From Bacillus sp. EAC (lineage in GTDB: Bacteria > Bacillota > Bacilli > Bacillales > Bacillaceae_G): a DNA stretch of 64,000 nucleotides. Position 1 is the first letter of the stretch. Each line of letters starts with the position of its first letter. Location: NCBI RefSeq assembly GCF_002156875.1, contig NZ_NCSY01000006.1, positions 248,001-312,000 of the forward strand. The letters run 5' to 3'. The position numbers were made by a program, and so were the translations under genes. Shown here piece after piece: positions 26,504-35,679 of this stretch. The notes under the pieces were generated by a model that was given only the letters and a program-made list of their open reading frames with translations, was not told the DNA's origin and ran no database searches.

Positions 26504-27886
26504 TTATGCTTCTACAACATTTTGCTGCTGATATACCTCGTTTTCGAATTCTCCTGTGGCTTTACTTGTTAGGATGCCAGATGTCATTGCTCCACTAACA
26601 TTTAGAGCTGTACGCCCCATGTCAATTAGAGGTTCAACTGAGATTAGTAGCCCAACGATTGCAATTGGTAAATTCATGACTGATAGTACAATAAGCGCCG
26701 CAAATGTTGCTCCTCCGCCGACACCAGCTACACCGAATGAACTGATTGCTACTATTAAAATTAGAGAAATAATAAATGATGGACTTGTAGGATCAACACC
26801 AGCTGTTGGTGCAACCATTACAGCTAACATTGCTGGATAAATACCAGCACATCCATTTTGACCTATTGAAAGTCCAAAGGAACCTGCAAAGTTTGCAATC
26901 CCTTCTGAAACACCAAAATCCTTTGTTTGTGTCTTAATTGTCATTGGCAGTGTTCCAGCACTTGTACGTGATGTAAAGGCAAAAGTTAATGTAGGAAATG
27001 CTTTTTTCACATATCTTACAGGGCTTAATTTTGCAAAAGATAACAATAATAAATGAACAATAAACATCAAAATTAAAGCCACGTAAGAAGCTATTACAAA
27101 CTTACCTAATTTCACGATTGCATCATAATCACTAGTAGCTGCAACTTTTGTAATGATAGCTAAAATTCCATAAGGTGTTAAGCGAAGAATTAACGTTACT
27201 ACTCGCATCGTAATAGTGTATAAAGTATCAATTATTTTGGCAAAAAATTCCGCATACTCTGGTTCTTTTCGTTTTACTCCAAGGTAGGCAATTCCCACAA
27301 ACGCTGCAAAAATTACAACTGCAATAGTAGATGTTGCACGCGCACCAGTTAAATCTAAAAATGGATTACTTGGAATTAACTCAAGGATTTGTTTTGGGAT
27401 TGTCATACTTTCTACAGTACCAACACGCCCCTGTAATTCTGTGATTCTAGCAGTCTCTGCAACTCCAGCTGTTAGCTTTACACCGTCAAGTCCAAAACCT
27501 AATGCGGAGCCAATTCCAATTGCTGCTGAAATAGCAGTCGTTCCTAGCAGAATTCCGATGACAAGGAAACTAATTTTCCCGATGTTTTTAGTTAACTTTA
27601 ATTTAGTAAACGCTCCGACAATTGAAATGAACACCAGTGGCATGACGACCATTTGTAATAGTTTTACATATCCACTGCCAACAATGCTAAACCAATCAAT
27701 TGATCCGACAGTAACTTCATGCTCAGTTCCATAAATTAAATGAATAATATAACCGAAAATAATACCTAAACCTAGACCTGCGAATACACGTTTTGAAAAA
27801 GATACTTGCTTCTTTTGCATTAAATACAAACCAAACATAAGCAATAATAAAACCGCGACATTTACGCAAATAAGAAATGTATTCAT
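26504..27886 (-). CDS. tcyP: L-cystine:cation symporter TcyP (DAACS family)
   Basis: 460 residues. It has the dicarboxylate/amino acid:cation symporter fold, with FTSRTSAGTLPMTIKTQTKDFGV (serine-rich re-entrant loop), GQNGCAGIYPAMLAVMVAPTAGVDP and the IDMGRTALNVSGAM substrate-binding segment. Length and sequence match TcyP (YhcL), which imports L-cystine. ATG 27886 has AAAGGGAGG upstream. A short dyad (ATTCCTA...TAGGAAT) lies at 27939-27961 in the promoter region, possibly a sulfur-regulator site. Confidence 0.88.
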   Translation of the reverse strand: MNTFLICVNVAVLLLLMFGLYLMQKKQVSFSKRVFAGLGLGIIFGYIIHLIYGTEHEVTVGSIDWFSIVGSGYVKLLQMVVMPLVFISIVGAFTKLKLTKNIGKISFLVIGILLGTTAISAAIGIGSALGFGLDGVKLTAGVAETARITELQGRVGTVESMTIPKQILELIPSNPFLDLTGARATSTIAVVIFAAFVGIAYLGVKRKEPEYAEFFAKIIDTLYTITMRVVTLILRLTPYGILAIITKVAATSDYDAIVKLGKFVIASYVALILMFIVHLLLLSFAKLSPVRYVKKAFPTLTFAFTSRTSAGTLPMTIKTQTKDFGVSEGIANFAGSFGLSIGQNGCAGIYPAMLAVMVAPTAGVDPTSPSFIISLILIVAISSFGVAGVGGGATFAALIVLSVMNLPIAIVGLLISVEPLIDMGRTALNVSGAMTSGILTSKATGEFENEVYQQQNVVEA

Positions 27887-27938
27887 TCTTTTCCTCCCTT
27901 TCGTCTATTAATCTATTTTACGAAATTCTAATACAAGT

Positions 27939-27961
27939 ATTCCTATAAATCAAGTAGGAAT
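27939..27961 (-). promoter_or_regulatory. Dyad upstream of tcyP, possible CymR-like site
   Basis: ATTCCTA and TAGGAAT are inverted arms separated by 9 bases. CymR sites in bacilli end in ATNGGAATT; spacing differs here, so the link is tentative. Confidence 0.3.
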
Positions 27962-28222
27962 TAAAATATTTTTTTACTATTCTTACTTTTATGATTATTG
28001 TAAGATGTTTAAATTTAGTAGAGAAAAATTGAATAATTCCTAACAACTTGGATGGTTTTGTTAAATGTACAAAAAATGTACTCGAAAAATGGATTATAAG
28101 ACATTTTTACGATATAATTTAATAATTCAGAATTAATTATCTAACAATAGAGTCTATCTCGAAATTTTGGAAAGGCTTTCTATTATTATCTAATTTATAT
28201 TTTTATACGAGGAGTGATTGTT

Positions 28223-29002
28223 TTGGAACTAAACGATGTTATACACGGGCACAAATCTATACGAGAATATGAGAATAAGGAAGTAAGTCAAGAACTGTTG
28301 GATCAAATATTAGAAGCGGGCATACGTGCCTCTTCAAGTGGTAATATGCAATCTTATTCCATTATTGTCACAAGAGACAAAGAACTTAAGAAAAAATTAT
28401 ATTCTGCACATATGGATCAATCTATGGTTATTGATGCACCAATACTTTTAACTTTTTGTGCGGATTTTAATAGAATGAGAAAATGGCTTGAACTCAATGA
28501 TGCACCTGTCCATTTTGATAACTTCATGAGCTTTATGATCGGTACCATTGATGCAACTTTGGTATCACAAAACTGTGCATTGGCAGCAGAGAATGCTGGA
28601 TTGGGCATTTGCTATATGGGCTCTACGCTTGCAAATTGTGATCAAATTGGTGAACTCCTTAACTTACCACCCAATGTCGTACCGGTTGTAGGTTATTCAT
28701 TAGGTTATCCAAAAGAAAGTCCTTCCCTACGCGATCGCCTTCCACTGAATGGCCTAGTTCATTATGACCAGTATGAAGATTATTCGGATGAAGAAATTCT
28801 TGAAATTTACAAAGATAGAAATGAAAAGGGATGGAATCGCTATATGGACGTTCCTAAGCTTAAAGAAATGACTGAGAAATTAGGATTAGAGAATCTTGCT
28901 CAAATCTATTCTATTGCCAAGTATACGAAAGAATCTCATCATCAATTTTCACAAACTGTTCTAAATTACTTAGAGAGACAAAATTACATGAATAATGAAT
29001 GA
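28223..29002 (+). CDS. NfrA/NfsA-type NADPH-dependent nitroreductase (flavoprotein)
   Basis: 259 residues. HGHKSIREYENKEVSQELLDQILEAGIRASSSGNMQ is the FMN-binding N-terminus of the nitro/flavin reductase family, and GLGICYMGS and VVGYSLGYP complete the core. C-terminal HYDQY and KGWNRYMDVP fit the longer NfsA/FRP group. Reduces quinones, nitroaromatics or flavins using NAD(P)H. TTG 28223 is preferred (GAGGAG 9 bases upstream); GTG 28214 overlaps the RBS. Divergent from tcyP. Confidence 0.87.
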   Translation: MELNDVIHGHKSIREYENKEVSQELLDQILEAGIRASSSGNMQSYSIIVTRDKELKKKLYSAHMDQSMVIDAPILLTFCADFNRMRKWLELNDAPVHFDNFMSFMIGTIDATLVSQNCALAAENAGLGICYMGSTLANCDQIGELLNLPPNVVPVVGYSLGYPKESPSLRDRLPLNGLVHYDQYEDYSDEEILEIYKDRNEKGWNRYMDVPKLKEMTEKLGLENLAQIYSIAKYTKESHHQFSQTVLNYLERQNYMNNE

Positions 29003-29096
29003 TTACCTATAAAAGAATCGTAAAGGGTTAATAGAAAGTACAAATTAATTAACCAAACTATTTAAGATAAATATATAATCTACAAGTTACCTACAT

Positions 29097-29145
29097 AAAA
29101 AGCCTGTATCTCTGATTAATCGCTAATCATAGATACAGGCTTTTT
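29097..29145. terminator. Bidirectional terminator after the nitroreductase gene
   Basis: AAAAAGCCTGTATCT pairs with AGATACAGGCTTTTT around a 19-base loop; also serves the minus-strand gene at 29265. Confidence 0.85.
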
Positions 29146-29159
29146 AATATGCCTTATTA

Positions 29160-29179
29160 AACTAACGCATGCGATAGTT
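29160..29179. repeat. Dispersed palindrome, copy 11
   Basis: AACTAACGCATGCGATAGTT, one position off perfect; to the right of the terminator as in the other copies. Confidence 0.85.
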
Positions 29180-29264
29180 TAATAAATTAATAATAAAACA
29201 TACGAAATGCGGTATTAATGATGATAACTGAAATTGATATATGGTGTCATTTATTCGATTCAAG

Positions 29265-30002
29265 TTAAATTTCTTTTTGGATAAAGTTATTAATTGCATA
29301 GATTAAAAGCATAATAGCTGTTGCAATCGTAAGAACCAGTAGATTATAGATTGGGTTAATAGTTAGCCCTAAGACATGATATTTTGTCCCCCAGCTATAG
29401 AATGTTTCTAATGGAGTACCTGGTTCTGGTATAACACTGTAGAAATAAAATGAAGGCACACCATGACTGATGAAGATGTTATTGATGACGATTGTAATTA
29501 AAAAATAAACTGCTAAAATTCCAAAACATTTAAAAAAATCCTTGAAATTAAATTTTGGTCTGTAGATAAATATCAAGTATAAGGAACTTATTACGATAAA
29601 CACATGTAATACCACATAACAAATCGCACTCACTTCAAATAAACTTGTGTAATTGACTAAAGGATCAGCGAAAACTAATGAAATATAGCCAGCAGGCAAT
29701 GATAATGTAATAGCAATCAATGATAGATGTTTGTTTCTGGTAAAAATCGCTCCGGGTACGATCAACCATGCGGATAAATGGCAAAGTTGCAATGGAATTA
29801 AATCGGACACGGCATTGCCCTTATAGAAATTATAAATATTCCTAATGACTATAAATAAAATTAAAATAACAGCCATGATCTTGCCAACTAAATCTTGTTT
29901 TTTAAAATTTTTTCTACTCATCACTTTGATAATGAGATAACTCATAATAACCGGAGAAATCATTAAGATGTAATGTGGCCAAGTATACATTTCAAAATGC
30001 AT
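29265..30002 (-). CDS. YwaF / TMEM164-like membrane protein (TIGR02206 type)
   Basis: 245 residues with about seven hydrophobic segments. The conserved LIPLQLCHLSAWL segment near residue 70 and the late H-V-L-G-L-T-I-N-P motif place it with YwaF/TIGR02206 proteins, polytopic proteins related to eukaryotic TMEM164, an acyltransferase-like family. It is divergent from a second family member at 30488, which shares the PLQL core. No RBS stronger than AAAGGGG is visible. The role in bacilli is unknown. Confidence 0.7.
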   Translation of the reverse strand: MHFEMYTWPHYILMISPVIMSYLIIKVMSRKNFKKQDLVGKIMAVILILFIVIRNIYNFYKGNAVSDLIPLQLCHLSAWLIVPGAIFTRNKHLSLIAITLSLPAGYISLVFADPLVNYTSLFEVSAICYVVLHVFIVISSLYLIFIYRPKFNFKDFFKCFGILAVYFLITIVINNIFISHGVPSFYFYSVIPEPGTPLETFYSWGTKYHVLGLTINPIYNLLVLTIATAIMLLIYAINNFIQKEI

Positions 30003-30487
30003 AACCTATCCCCTTTCTCCCCTATGGTAGAGCTACTTTCTCAGGAACAAAGTCTGAGCTTCATTAGTTTCTGTAGAAAAATTCAATTATGATACCTTTC
30101 TCCCATTTGGAAAACAAGCTCACCACTATTGTGAAGATACTCGTTTTTGTTAAAAACTATTTCGATCACTAATAGTTTATTTATTCTATTAGCATATTTA
30201 TGTCAATATTCTAGTTAAACCTTTGCTGGAGCGAAAGTCTCAGATGCAATTACCTATGGTAATTATTAAATGGATAAGGCATTCTTGCGATTGAGTACAG
30301 ATTTCAAAATAAAAAATGGACTACCGAAGTAGTCCATCAAAAAAAAGATCGTCGAAGACCGTTCATCCATTTGGACCTGAGGTCGCTGTTTTGCCAAATG
30401 AAACGTTTACTTCCTGTATAGAACTGGCAGATTTTGCCCCAAACTAAGAATACTCGCTTATAAAATCAATTCAGGTAATGGGGTAGC
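30003..30487. other. Intergenic region between divergent YwaF paralogs
   Basis: About 480 bases. It contains two successive minus-strand terminator-like hairpins (see 30311-30360) that follow no gene. Promoters for both flanking genes must lie here but none is convincing. Confidence 0.5.
30311..30360 (-). terminator. Two tandem orphan TTCG hairpins
   Basis: ATGGACTAC, CGAA, GTAGTCCAT with A6 on the left (30311-30337), then A8 and GATCGTCGAAGACC. On the minus strand both read as TTCG-type terminators, yet no minus-strand gene lies upstream. Sequence relates to composite-repeat hairpins. Confidence 0.55.
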
Positions 30488-31216
30488 ATGTTGCAAACAT
30501 ATTTTCAATTCCACTCAAAATTGGGTCCGTTTCGCCTCTTTTCAGGGGAGCACCTATTAACGATCGGTATTATTTTGATTCTTTGTGCTCTTCTATTTGT
30601 CTTTAGAAAGCAGTTTCAGGAGCAGGGGAAAGAGAAACTTTTTCGTTTCTCTTTAGCATTTCTCTTATTGGCTTCTGAGTCTTTTTATCATCTATGGCTT
30701 GCATATGAGAATGCTTGGTCGCTTAAAAATGCTTTACCACTTCAACTTAGTGATATTGCTGTAATTTTGGCAATTGTGATGCTAATGACGAATAGCTACA
30801 GAGTGTTTCAATTTATGTATTTTGCTGGTTTAGGAAGTTCCATTCAAGCCATCCTTACACCTGATCTTGGCCAGTTTTCGTTTCCGCATTTTCGATATAT
30901 CGAGTTTTTTGTTTCGCATGGAGGAGTGGTGCTTGGCTGTTTGTTTATGGTCGTGGCCTGTAAATATCGACCGACCATTCCTTCCATGTGGGTGAGCATT
31001 CTCATTGTTAACCTTTATGCAGCTTGTATATTTTTCCTTAATAAGTCGTTGAGCGCAAACTACCTGTACATCATGAGAAAGCCGGAAAATGCTTCTTTAT
31101 TAGATTATCTGGGACCATGGCCATGGTATCTTTTCTCGGTGGAATTGGTGATGATTGTAAGCTTTTACCTTCTGTACAGTCCGTTTTGGCTAAAACGGAA
31201 AATAGAAAGAAAGTAA
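30488..31216 (+). CDS. YwaF family membrane protein (TIGR02206)
   Basis: 242 residues with about seven hydrophobic segments. The family core LKNALPLQLSDIAVIL lies near residue 83 and FRYIEFFVSHGGVVLG near 140, typical of YwaF. G+C is higher than in neighbours (26 of 60 bases at 31081-31140), so it may have a separate origin from its divergent paralog. GGGGTAGC precedes ATG 30488. Function unknown. Confidence 0.75.
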   Translation: MLQTYFQFHSKLGPFRLFSGEHLLTIGIILILCALLFVFRKQFQEQGKEKLFRFSLAFLLLASESFYHLWLAYENAWSLKNALPLQLSDIAVILAIVMLMTNSYRVFQFMYFAGLGSSIQAILTPDLGQFSFPHFRYIEFFVSHGGVVLGCLFMVVACKYRPTIPSMWVSILIVNLYAACIFFLNKSLSANYLYIMRKPENASLLDYLGPWPWYLFSVELVMIVSFYLLYSPFWLKRKIERK

Positions 31217-31372
31217 TCGAAGTTCATTCCGTTTGAACTAAGAAGCTTTAAGGGGAAGGAGTCAATAAGATTTAGTCCATCTATTCTAACCTATTATTAA
31301 TATTCCATTACTACTAAAATCTCGTTTTCTTATTGAACCATAACTGCCATTAGTTGAGTACGAAACACAAAC

Positions 31373-31411
31373 AAAATACACACGACAGGTTACCTCCGTC
31401 GTGTGTATTTT
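31373..31411. terminator. Bidirectional terminator after the histidine kinase gene
   Basis: AAAATACACACGAC and GTCGTGTGTATTTT pair perfectly around AGGTTACCTCC. Confidence 0.9.
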
Positions 31412-31444
31412 ACTTATTAATCATTATCCTCAATCACAATATAA

Positions 31445-32818
31445 TCAATCATGTTTTTTCTCTTCTACTTGTGGAGGAGATAATGGGAAGATAATCTGAA
31501 TAGTAGTTCCTGTTCCTAGTCTACTAGATGCGTTAATTTGTCCACCATGTGCTTCCACAATCCATGCAGCAATGGATAAACCAAGCCCTACTCCTCCATG
31601 TAATCTAGATCTCCCTTTATCTACTCTATAAAATCTTTCAAATATTAAAGGCGCTTCCTCTTGAGGGATTCCGATTCCTGTGTCAGATACACTAATGTAC
31701 ATATCACAAGCCTTTTTTCTTATCTCGAGATGGATTTCCCCTCCGGATTTACTATATTTGAGCGCATTATCAAGCAAGATGTATAATAGCTGTTTTAACC
31801 TTTCTTCATCTCCATAAAACATGCAGTCACTATCTTCTAAATCAATTTCACTAGAAAGGTAAATTTGTTGCTGGTCCGCTAATAACTGGAATGATTCTAA
31901 TGTAGTTTCGACCATTTTTTTCAAGTCAAAACACCTCTGGTCAATCTCCAATCGCCCTGAATCACTGCGAGCAAGTGTCAGTAATCCTTCCATCATTCGG
32001 GTCATTCTTATTAGTTCCTTTTTCATATCCGCAAGTACTTTTTGATGAAATGGAGGTAACTTCGTTTGCTCTTCTTCTAGAATCTCAACAGATGCATGTA
32101 AAATACTTAATGGGGTACGAAGTTCATGCGAAGCATCCGCCACAAAATCTTGCTGGCGTTTATATGAACGTTTAATTGGAATCATTGCTCTCCCTGAAAA
32201 CCAATACCCTATTCCAATCGAAAATACGAGGACCAGAACAGCTATACATGCAAGAATCCATCTCATTTGCTGCAGTAAATTTACATTGTCCGTTGTTTCC
32301 ATGCCTGTAAAAAGTACAGAGCCATCCAGAAATTTGATAGGTATTCTATACATTTGTATTGCTCGTTTCTTTTGATATTGTACCGTAATAAGTGAAGCTG
32401 AATCGTCTTTTTGTAATGAAGACGTGATAGAAGATTTCATGTATGAAAAAAAGTCCGAATCTTGTAATGAATGAAGCTGAATCTTCCCATCTGAAGTCAT
32501 TAAAATAAAAAATTGATTATACGGTACAAAATCGTAATAAACATATGTTTCATTATACTGGTTTATCAATCCCTTTTGCCGCTGTTCTTCAATCAAAAAT
32601 CTTCTTTTCGGGTTTGCTAATTCATCAGCAGGAGAAACAATCTTCCAGCGTGTTAAAAGCAACTTACTTGTAAGGTTGAGTTGATTTTCTACACTTTGAG
32701 ATAAGGATTTAGAAAGTATAATGTAAAATAGCAATACCATCAAGGTGAGGATGAATCCAATAAGTGCACTGTACATGATTACAAGATTCCTTCTAGTGGT
32801 TCTAAACACGGTGTTCAT
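31445..32818 (-). CDS. Sensor histidine kinase (OmpR-class partner)
   Basis: 457 residues. One membrane segment near residue 15-37, an extracellular sensor domain of about 145 residues and a second membrane segment near 188-206 precede the kinase. The H-box DASHELRTPLSIL has phospho-acceptor H231. N (DNALKYSKSGG), G1 (DTGIGIP) and G2 (GGVGLGLSIA) boxes are complete. It overlaps the regulator gene by 17 bases, so they are co-translated. Start is uncertain: ATG 32818 is close to AAGGAG, and GTG 32809 has better spacing. Signal unknown. Confidence 0.92.
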   Translation of the reverse strand: MNTVFRTTRRNLVIMYSALIGFILTLMVLLFYIILSKSLSQSVENQLNLTSKLLLTRWKIVSPADELANPKRRFLIEEQRQKGLINQYNETYVYYDFVPYNQFFILMTSDGKIQLHSLQDSDFFSYMKSSITSSLQKDDSASLITVQYQKKRAIQMYRIPIKFLDGSVLFTGMETTDNVNLLQQMRWILACIAVLVLVFSIGIGYWFSGRAMIPIKRSYKRQQDFVADASHELRTPLSILHASVEILEEEQTKLPPFHQKVLADMKKELIRMTRMMEGLLTLARSDSGRLEIDQRCFDLKKMVETTLESFQLLADQQQIYLSSEIDLEDSDCMFYGDEERLKQLLYILLDNALKYSKSGGEIHLEIRKKACDMYISVSDTGIGIPQEEAPLIFERFYRVDKGRSRLHGGVGLGLSIAAWIVEAHGGQINASSRLGTGTTIQIIFPLSPPQVEEKKHD

Positions 32819-33491
32819 TCTCCTTCGCCCGAATACTGTATCCAATCCCTCGATAACTATGGATATATTTTTCAGAAATGACCTCGTCCAATTTTTTCCG
32901 AATAAGCTTAATCGTCGCGTCCACTGTATTAGGAGTTACTTCTGCCGTTCCCCATACACCGCTAATAATCTGTTCTCGAGTTAAAATTTGTCCAGCATGC
33001 CTCATCAGATATGCAAGAAGCTGAAATTCCCTGCGTCTCAAATAGATTTCTTCACCTCGGATTGAAAGTGTATGGGCACTCATATTTAGGATTAATTCCC
33101 CCACCTTAAGGCTGTCATTACTCCAGCTTGTACCTTTTCGTCTGCCAAGTGCTTCAATTCTAGCGATTAATTCTTCAAAAGAAAAAGGCTTTATGACATA
33201 ATCATCTGCACCATATTTAAGACCAGCCACTCGGTCTGAAACTGCATCTCTTGCCGTTAGCATAAGAATGGGAGTATAATCATGTTGTTTTCGTAACAAT
33301 TGGCATAGTTCAATACCTGTTCCATCTGGTAACATCCAGTCGAATACATAAACATCATGATTTCCAAGGGCTATATAAGAATTTGCCTCATCCACGTTTG
33401 TGACCCAATCTACCTCGTGAAATGCTTTTTTTAATTTATATTGTATTAATGGACCCAATGTCTCATCATCTTCAACAAGTAAAATATTCAT
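32802..33491 (-). CDS. OmpR/PhoB-family response regulator
   Basis: 229 residues. The receiver domain has acidic pair E7/D8/D9, phospho-acceptor D51 and the LTARD and KPF motifs. The C-terminal winged-helix carries LRRREFQLLAYLMRHAGQILTREQ and RGIGY. AGGAG lies 9 bases before ATG 33491. It is divergent from a secreted-protein gene; TTTCAT repeats at 11-bp spacing flank both promoters, consistent with autoregulation and direct control of the neighbour (inference). Confidence 0.93.
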   Translation of the reverse strand: MNILLVEDDETLGPLIQYKLKKAFHEVDWVTNVDEANSYIALGNHDVYVFDWMLPDGTGIELCQLLRKQHDYTPILMLTARDAVSDRVAGLKYGADDYVIKPFSFEELIARIEALGRRKGTSWSNDSLKVGELILNMSAHTLSIRGEEIYLRRREFQLLAYLMRHAGQILTREQIISGVWGTAEVTPNTVDATIKLIRKKLDEVISEKYIHSYRGIGYSIRAKENEHRV

Positions 33492-33577
33492 TTTGAAATA
33501 ACTCCTAAGTAATTAAATAATAAAATAATACACTAACAGTCTATCTATTCTATCTTATTTTATTATGACCTCTCAAA

Positions 33578-33594
33578 ATGAAATGAGCATGAAA
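33578..33594 (-). promoter_or_regulatory. Direct repeats facing the two-component genes
   Basis: ATGAAATGAGCATGAAA on the plus strand is TTTCAT-N5-TTTCAT on the minus strand, 11-bp period, pointing toward the response-regulator gene. Confidence 0.6.
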
Positions 33595-33608
33595 TTTCTA
33601 AATTAAAA

Positions 33609-33640
33609 TTTCATGATAGTTTCATACAGTTTGGTTATTC
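33609..33640 (+). promoter_or_regulatory. Direct repeats and extended -10 before the secreted-protein gene
   Basis: TTTCAT at 33609 and 33620 (11-bp period), followed by CAGTTTGGTTATTC. The whole block aligns with 14114-14145 in front of the other secreted-protein gene. Confidence 0.6.
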
Positions 33641-33697
33641 TATTTTTGCAACCAATATTAATTGGTATGTGAATAACGTGATATAGGAGGAATTATC

Positions 33698-34420
33698 TTG
33701 AAAGTTAAATCATCATTACTTGTACCAGCCATTACGCTTGCTTTAATTGGTACTGCTTCAACAGCAGTGGCAACTATTGACAAGGGGAAAGTGGATAAGG
33801 TACAGCATGAGCAAGTTGGTTTTAAAAAGTCAGATGATATCGATGAATTGGTAAATCAAGCTTTAAAGTACGCTTCTCCATCTGTGAAAGAGGAATATCA
33901 AAACAATTTGAATAGTATTCGTTCCCTGAAAGAGGAGTTAGGTAAGAAAATGGAATCGCAACAAATTGGAGAGAAAAAAATAAAGAACGAAGCAGAAATG
34001 ATTGCAATTAAGGAAAAGGTAAAGGCAGGTAAGCTTTCTAAAGCTAAAGCGAAGGAACAACTTATAAAGATTCAAGGCGGAAAAGAGACAGGACAACATA
34101 AGGAAGCTGTCAGTATCGATACTTCCAACGTCAATAAAGATCAATTGAAAGAAATAGAAGACAATATAAAATCAGGAAAGCTTACAAAAGAGCAGGCCTT
34201 AATAGAATTCGAGAAGCTTCCAGGTATAAAAATAGTTAAAATAAACAAAGAGGAAATAAAAAACGCAAAAGAAGCGGAACAAACTGATTTAGAACAACAA
34301 CTTCAAGAAGCAATTAACAAGAAGGATCAGAAAACCATTGAAGCGATTATTACAAAGTTCAATACGAAAATGAAATATGTAATAGAAGAAATGAAACTAT
34401 CTCTCAACGGAAAACAATAG
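33698..34420 (+). CDS. Secreted helical protein divergent from the two-component system
   Basis: 240 residues. Signal peptide MKVKSSLLVPAITLALIGTA, cleaved near AVA-T. The mature part is Lys/Glu-rich and helical with twice-repeated short motifs KVKAGKLSKAKAKEQLIKI and NIKSGKLTKEQALIEFEKL, i.e. two SHOCT-like helical hairpins. TTG 33698 follows AGGAGG at 8 bases. Its promoter shares direct repeats with the regulator gene, so it is probably the main target of that system. Likely extracellular or wall-associated; no known enzyme motif. Confidence 0.75.
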   Translation: MKVKSSLLVPAITLALIGTASTAVATIDKGKVDKVQHEQVGFKKSDDIDELVNQALKYASPSVKEEYQNNLNSIRSLKEELGKKMESQQIGEKKIKNEAEMIAIKEKVKAGKLSKAKAKEQLIKIQGGKETGQHKEAVSIDTSNVNKDQLKEIEDNIKSGKLTKEQALIEFEKLPGIKIVKINKEEIKNAKEAEQTDLEQQLQEAINKKDQKTIEAIITKFNTKMKYVIEEMKLSLNGKQ

Positions 34421-34895
34421 AAAATTATATGATGCTTTTCTCAATAAAAAAGGCTTACTAAAAATGTGGACTTACCCTAGTCGAGTCAATAAATAAAAGA
34501 GTCTTTATTAAGTAGCCATAGTCCTCTGCCAAATAGTGAACTAGGGGCTGATCATCATTCAGCTCCTAAGTTTTTCTTCAACCATCGCATGAGTTAGTTT
34601 TTAAGGACTTATTAGATAGCCCCTTTGTATGACTCAAGTTCAGATTCAACTTTTTTCGATTTATTTTTTGCGAACTCAATAATCATACATGAGTTTCTTT
34701 TCTGTGACTGCCAATTCTTAAACCTACCGATTTTGCTGCACTAATCGTTATGCAATCCACCTTTCAAAAAAATTAGGTAATGTCTATATGAATTTAACCT
34801 CTTATAAATATTCACTTTTAAACTAAGTATACGTTTTATCATACAATATTTTCATTTATGATTAATTTATCAAACTCTACTTTCATTTTACTCCA
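34421..34895. other. Intergenic region with repeat remnants
   Basis: No gene seen. It contains a composite-repeat left flank (CTCTGCCAAATAGTGAACTA, about 34519-34538), a GGGCTGA/TCAGCTCC hairpin and palindrome copy 12. The rest is AT-rich without features. Confidence 0.5.
34549..34599. repeat. Hairpin plus palindrome (copy 12)
   Basis: AGGGGCTGA/TCAGCTCCT hairpin (34549-34568) and AACCATCGCATGAGTTAGTT at 34580-34599; left-to-right order as in other copies. Confidence 0.75.
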
Positions 34896-34952
34896 ATAAA
34901 AAAGAGCCACGCAAATGTGACTCATTATCTACAACTAATGCATTCTTTAGTT
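34896..34952 (-). repeat. Terminator plus palindrome (copy 13)
   Basis: GAGTCAC, ATTTGC, GTGGCTC and T6 on the minus strand end the YvlB-like operon; AACTAATGCATTCTTTAGTT is at 34933-34952. Confidence 0.8.
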
Positions 34953-34978
34953 GCATTAGAAATCAATTCGATATCCAT

Positions 34979-35266
34979 TTATAACCTTACAACGACTTCT
35001 GCCCCATCCTTATCTTTCACTTCAACGATAGTTAATCCACGATATCGTTTGATTTCTTTCAATAAATGCCTAATTTCTTTACGTTCAATAGACATGGGAA
35101 TAAACGACTTTGCATTTTCATCTACGTTCTTCTGAATAAACGTACTGTTTACAAATTTCCATAGTAAAGGTGAAGATGCAATCCAGCCACCGGCATGTAT
35201 AAGGGTATACGGTAAAGAAACCGTGAATTCCGTCTTGCCTTTAAGTTTCACTTTTACTTTTAACAT
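34979..35266 (-). CDS. Last gene of the DUF2089 operon, unknown function
   Basis: 95 residues, no signal or membrane segment. LKVKVKLKGKTEFTVSLPYTLIHAGG resembles the second half of the preceding YvlB-like protein (KVNVNLPLRLIKVAL), so the two probably share a beta-rich domain. ATG 35266 is used; GTG 35275 overlaps the upstream stop. Overlap or near-overlap shows co-translation with the 35272 gene. Confidence 0.65.
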   Translation of the reverse strand: MLKVKVKLKGKTEFTVSLPYTLIHAGGWIASSPLLWKFVNSTFIQKNVDENAKSFIPMSIERKEIRHLLKEIKRYRGLTIVEVKDKDGAEVVVRL

Positions 35267-35271
35267 GGCGA

Positions 35272-35667
35272 TCACTCAATGACGACAGAGACTTTTTCGC
35301 CATTGTTACTTTCGACATCGACAATTTGACCTGACAATTCACTTTCAATTGCTTGTAAAATCAAGTCTACGTCAAGAACGTCAATATCTTTTACGTACTT
35401 AGCGGATTCAGGTATTGCTGTAGCTATGTTAAGACCTGTCTTTAACGCAACTTTGATTAGTCTTAATGGTAAGTTTACGTTTACTTTATCGCCTTCTTCT
35501 GACAAAACGCGAATCTTTAACATTTTATCCAAGTAGTTCGAGCTTTTAATCGTAGATGAATTCGAGTCTTTTTCCTTTAATGCTTGAATTAGTTCACTAG
35601 CCTCGTCAGGAGCAAGCTTTCCTTCTTGAACCATTGTAAGTACCTTCGAAATTTCTTCTTTCATCAT
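35272..35667 (-). CDS. YvlB/SHOCT-like domain protein
   Basis: 131 residues. N-terminal EEISKVLTMVQEGKLAPDEASELIQAL is a SHOCT-like helical hairpin as in B. subtilis YvlB and LiaX-type proteins. The second part has KMLKIRVLSEEGDKVNVNLPLRLIKVAL, a beta strand motif shared with the downstream gene. AAGGGGGAA precedes ATG 35667. It lies second in a three-gene operon behind a DUF2089 regulator-like protein. Such proteins are tied to cell-envelope stress; the role here is inferred. Confidence 0.75.
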   Translation of the reverse strand: MMKEEISKVLTMVQEGKLAPDEASELIQALKEKDSNSSTIKSSNYLDKMLKIRVLSEEGDKVNVNLPLRLIKVALKTGLNIATAIPESAKYVKDIDVLDVDLILQAIESELSGQIVDVESNNGEKVSVVIE

Positions 35668-35679
35668 CCAGTTCCCCCT

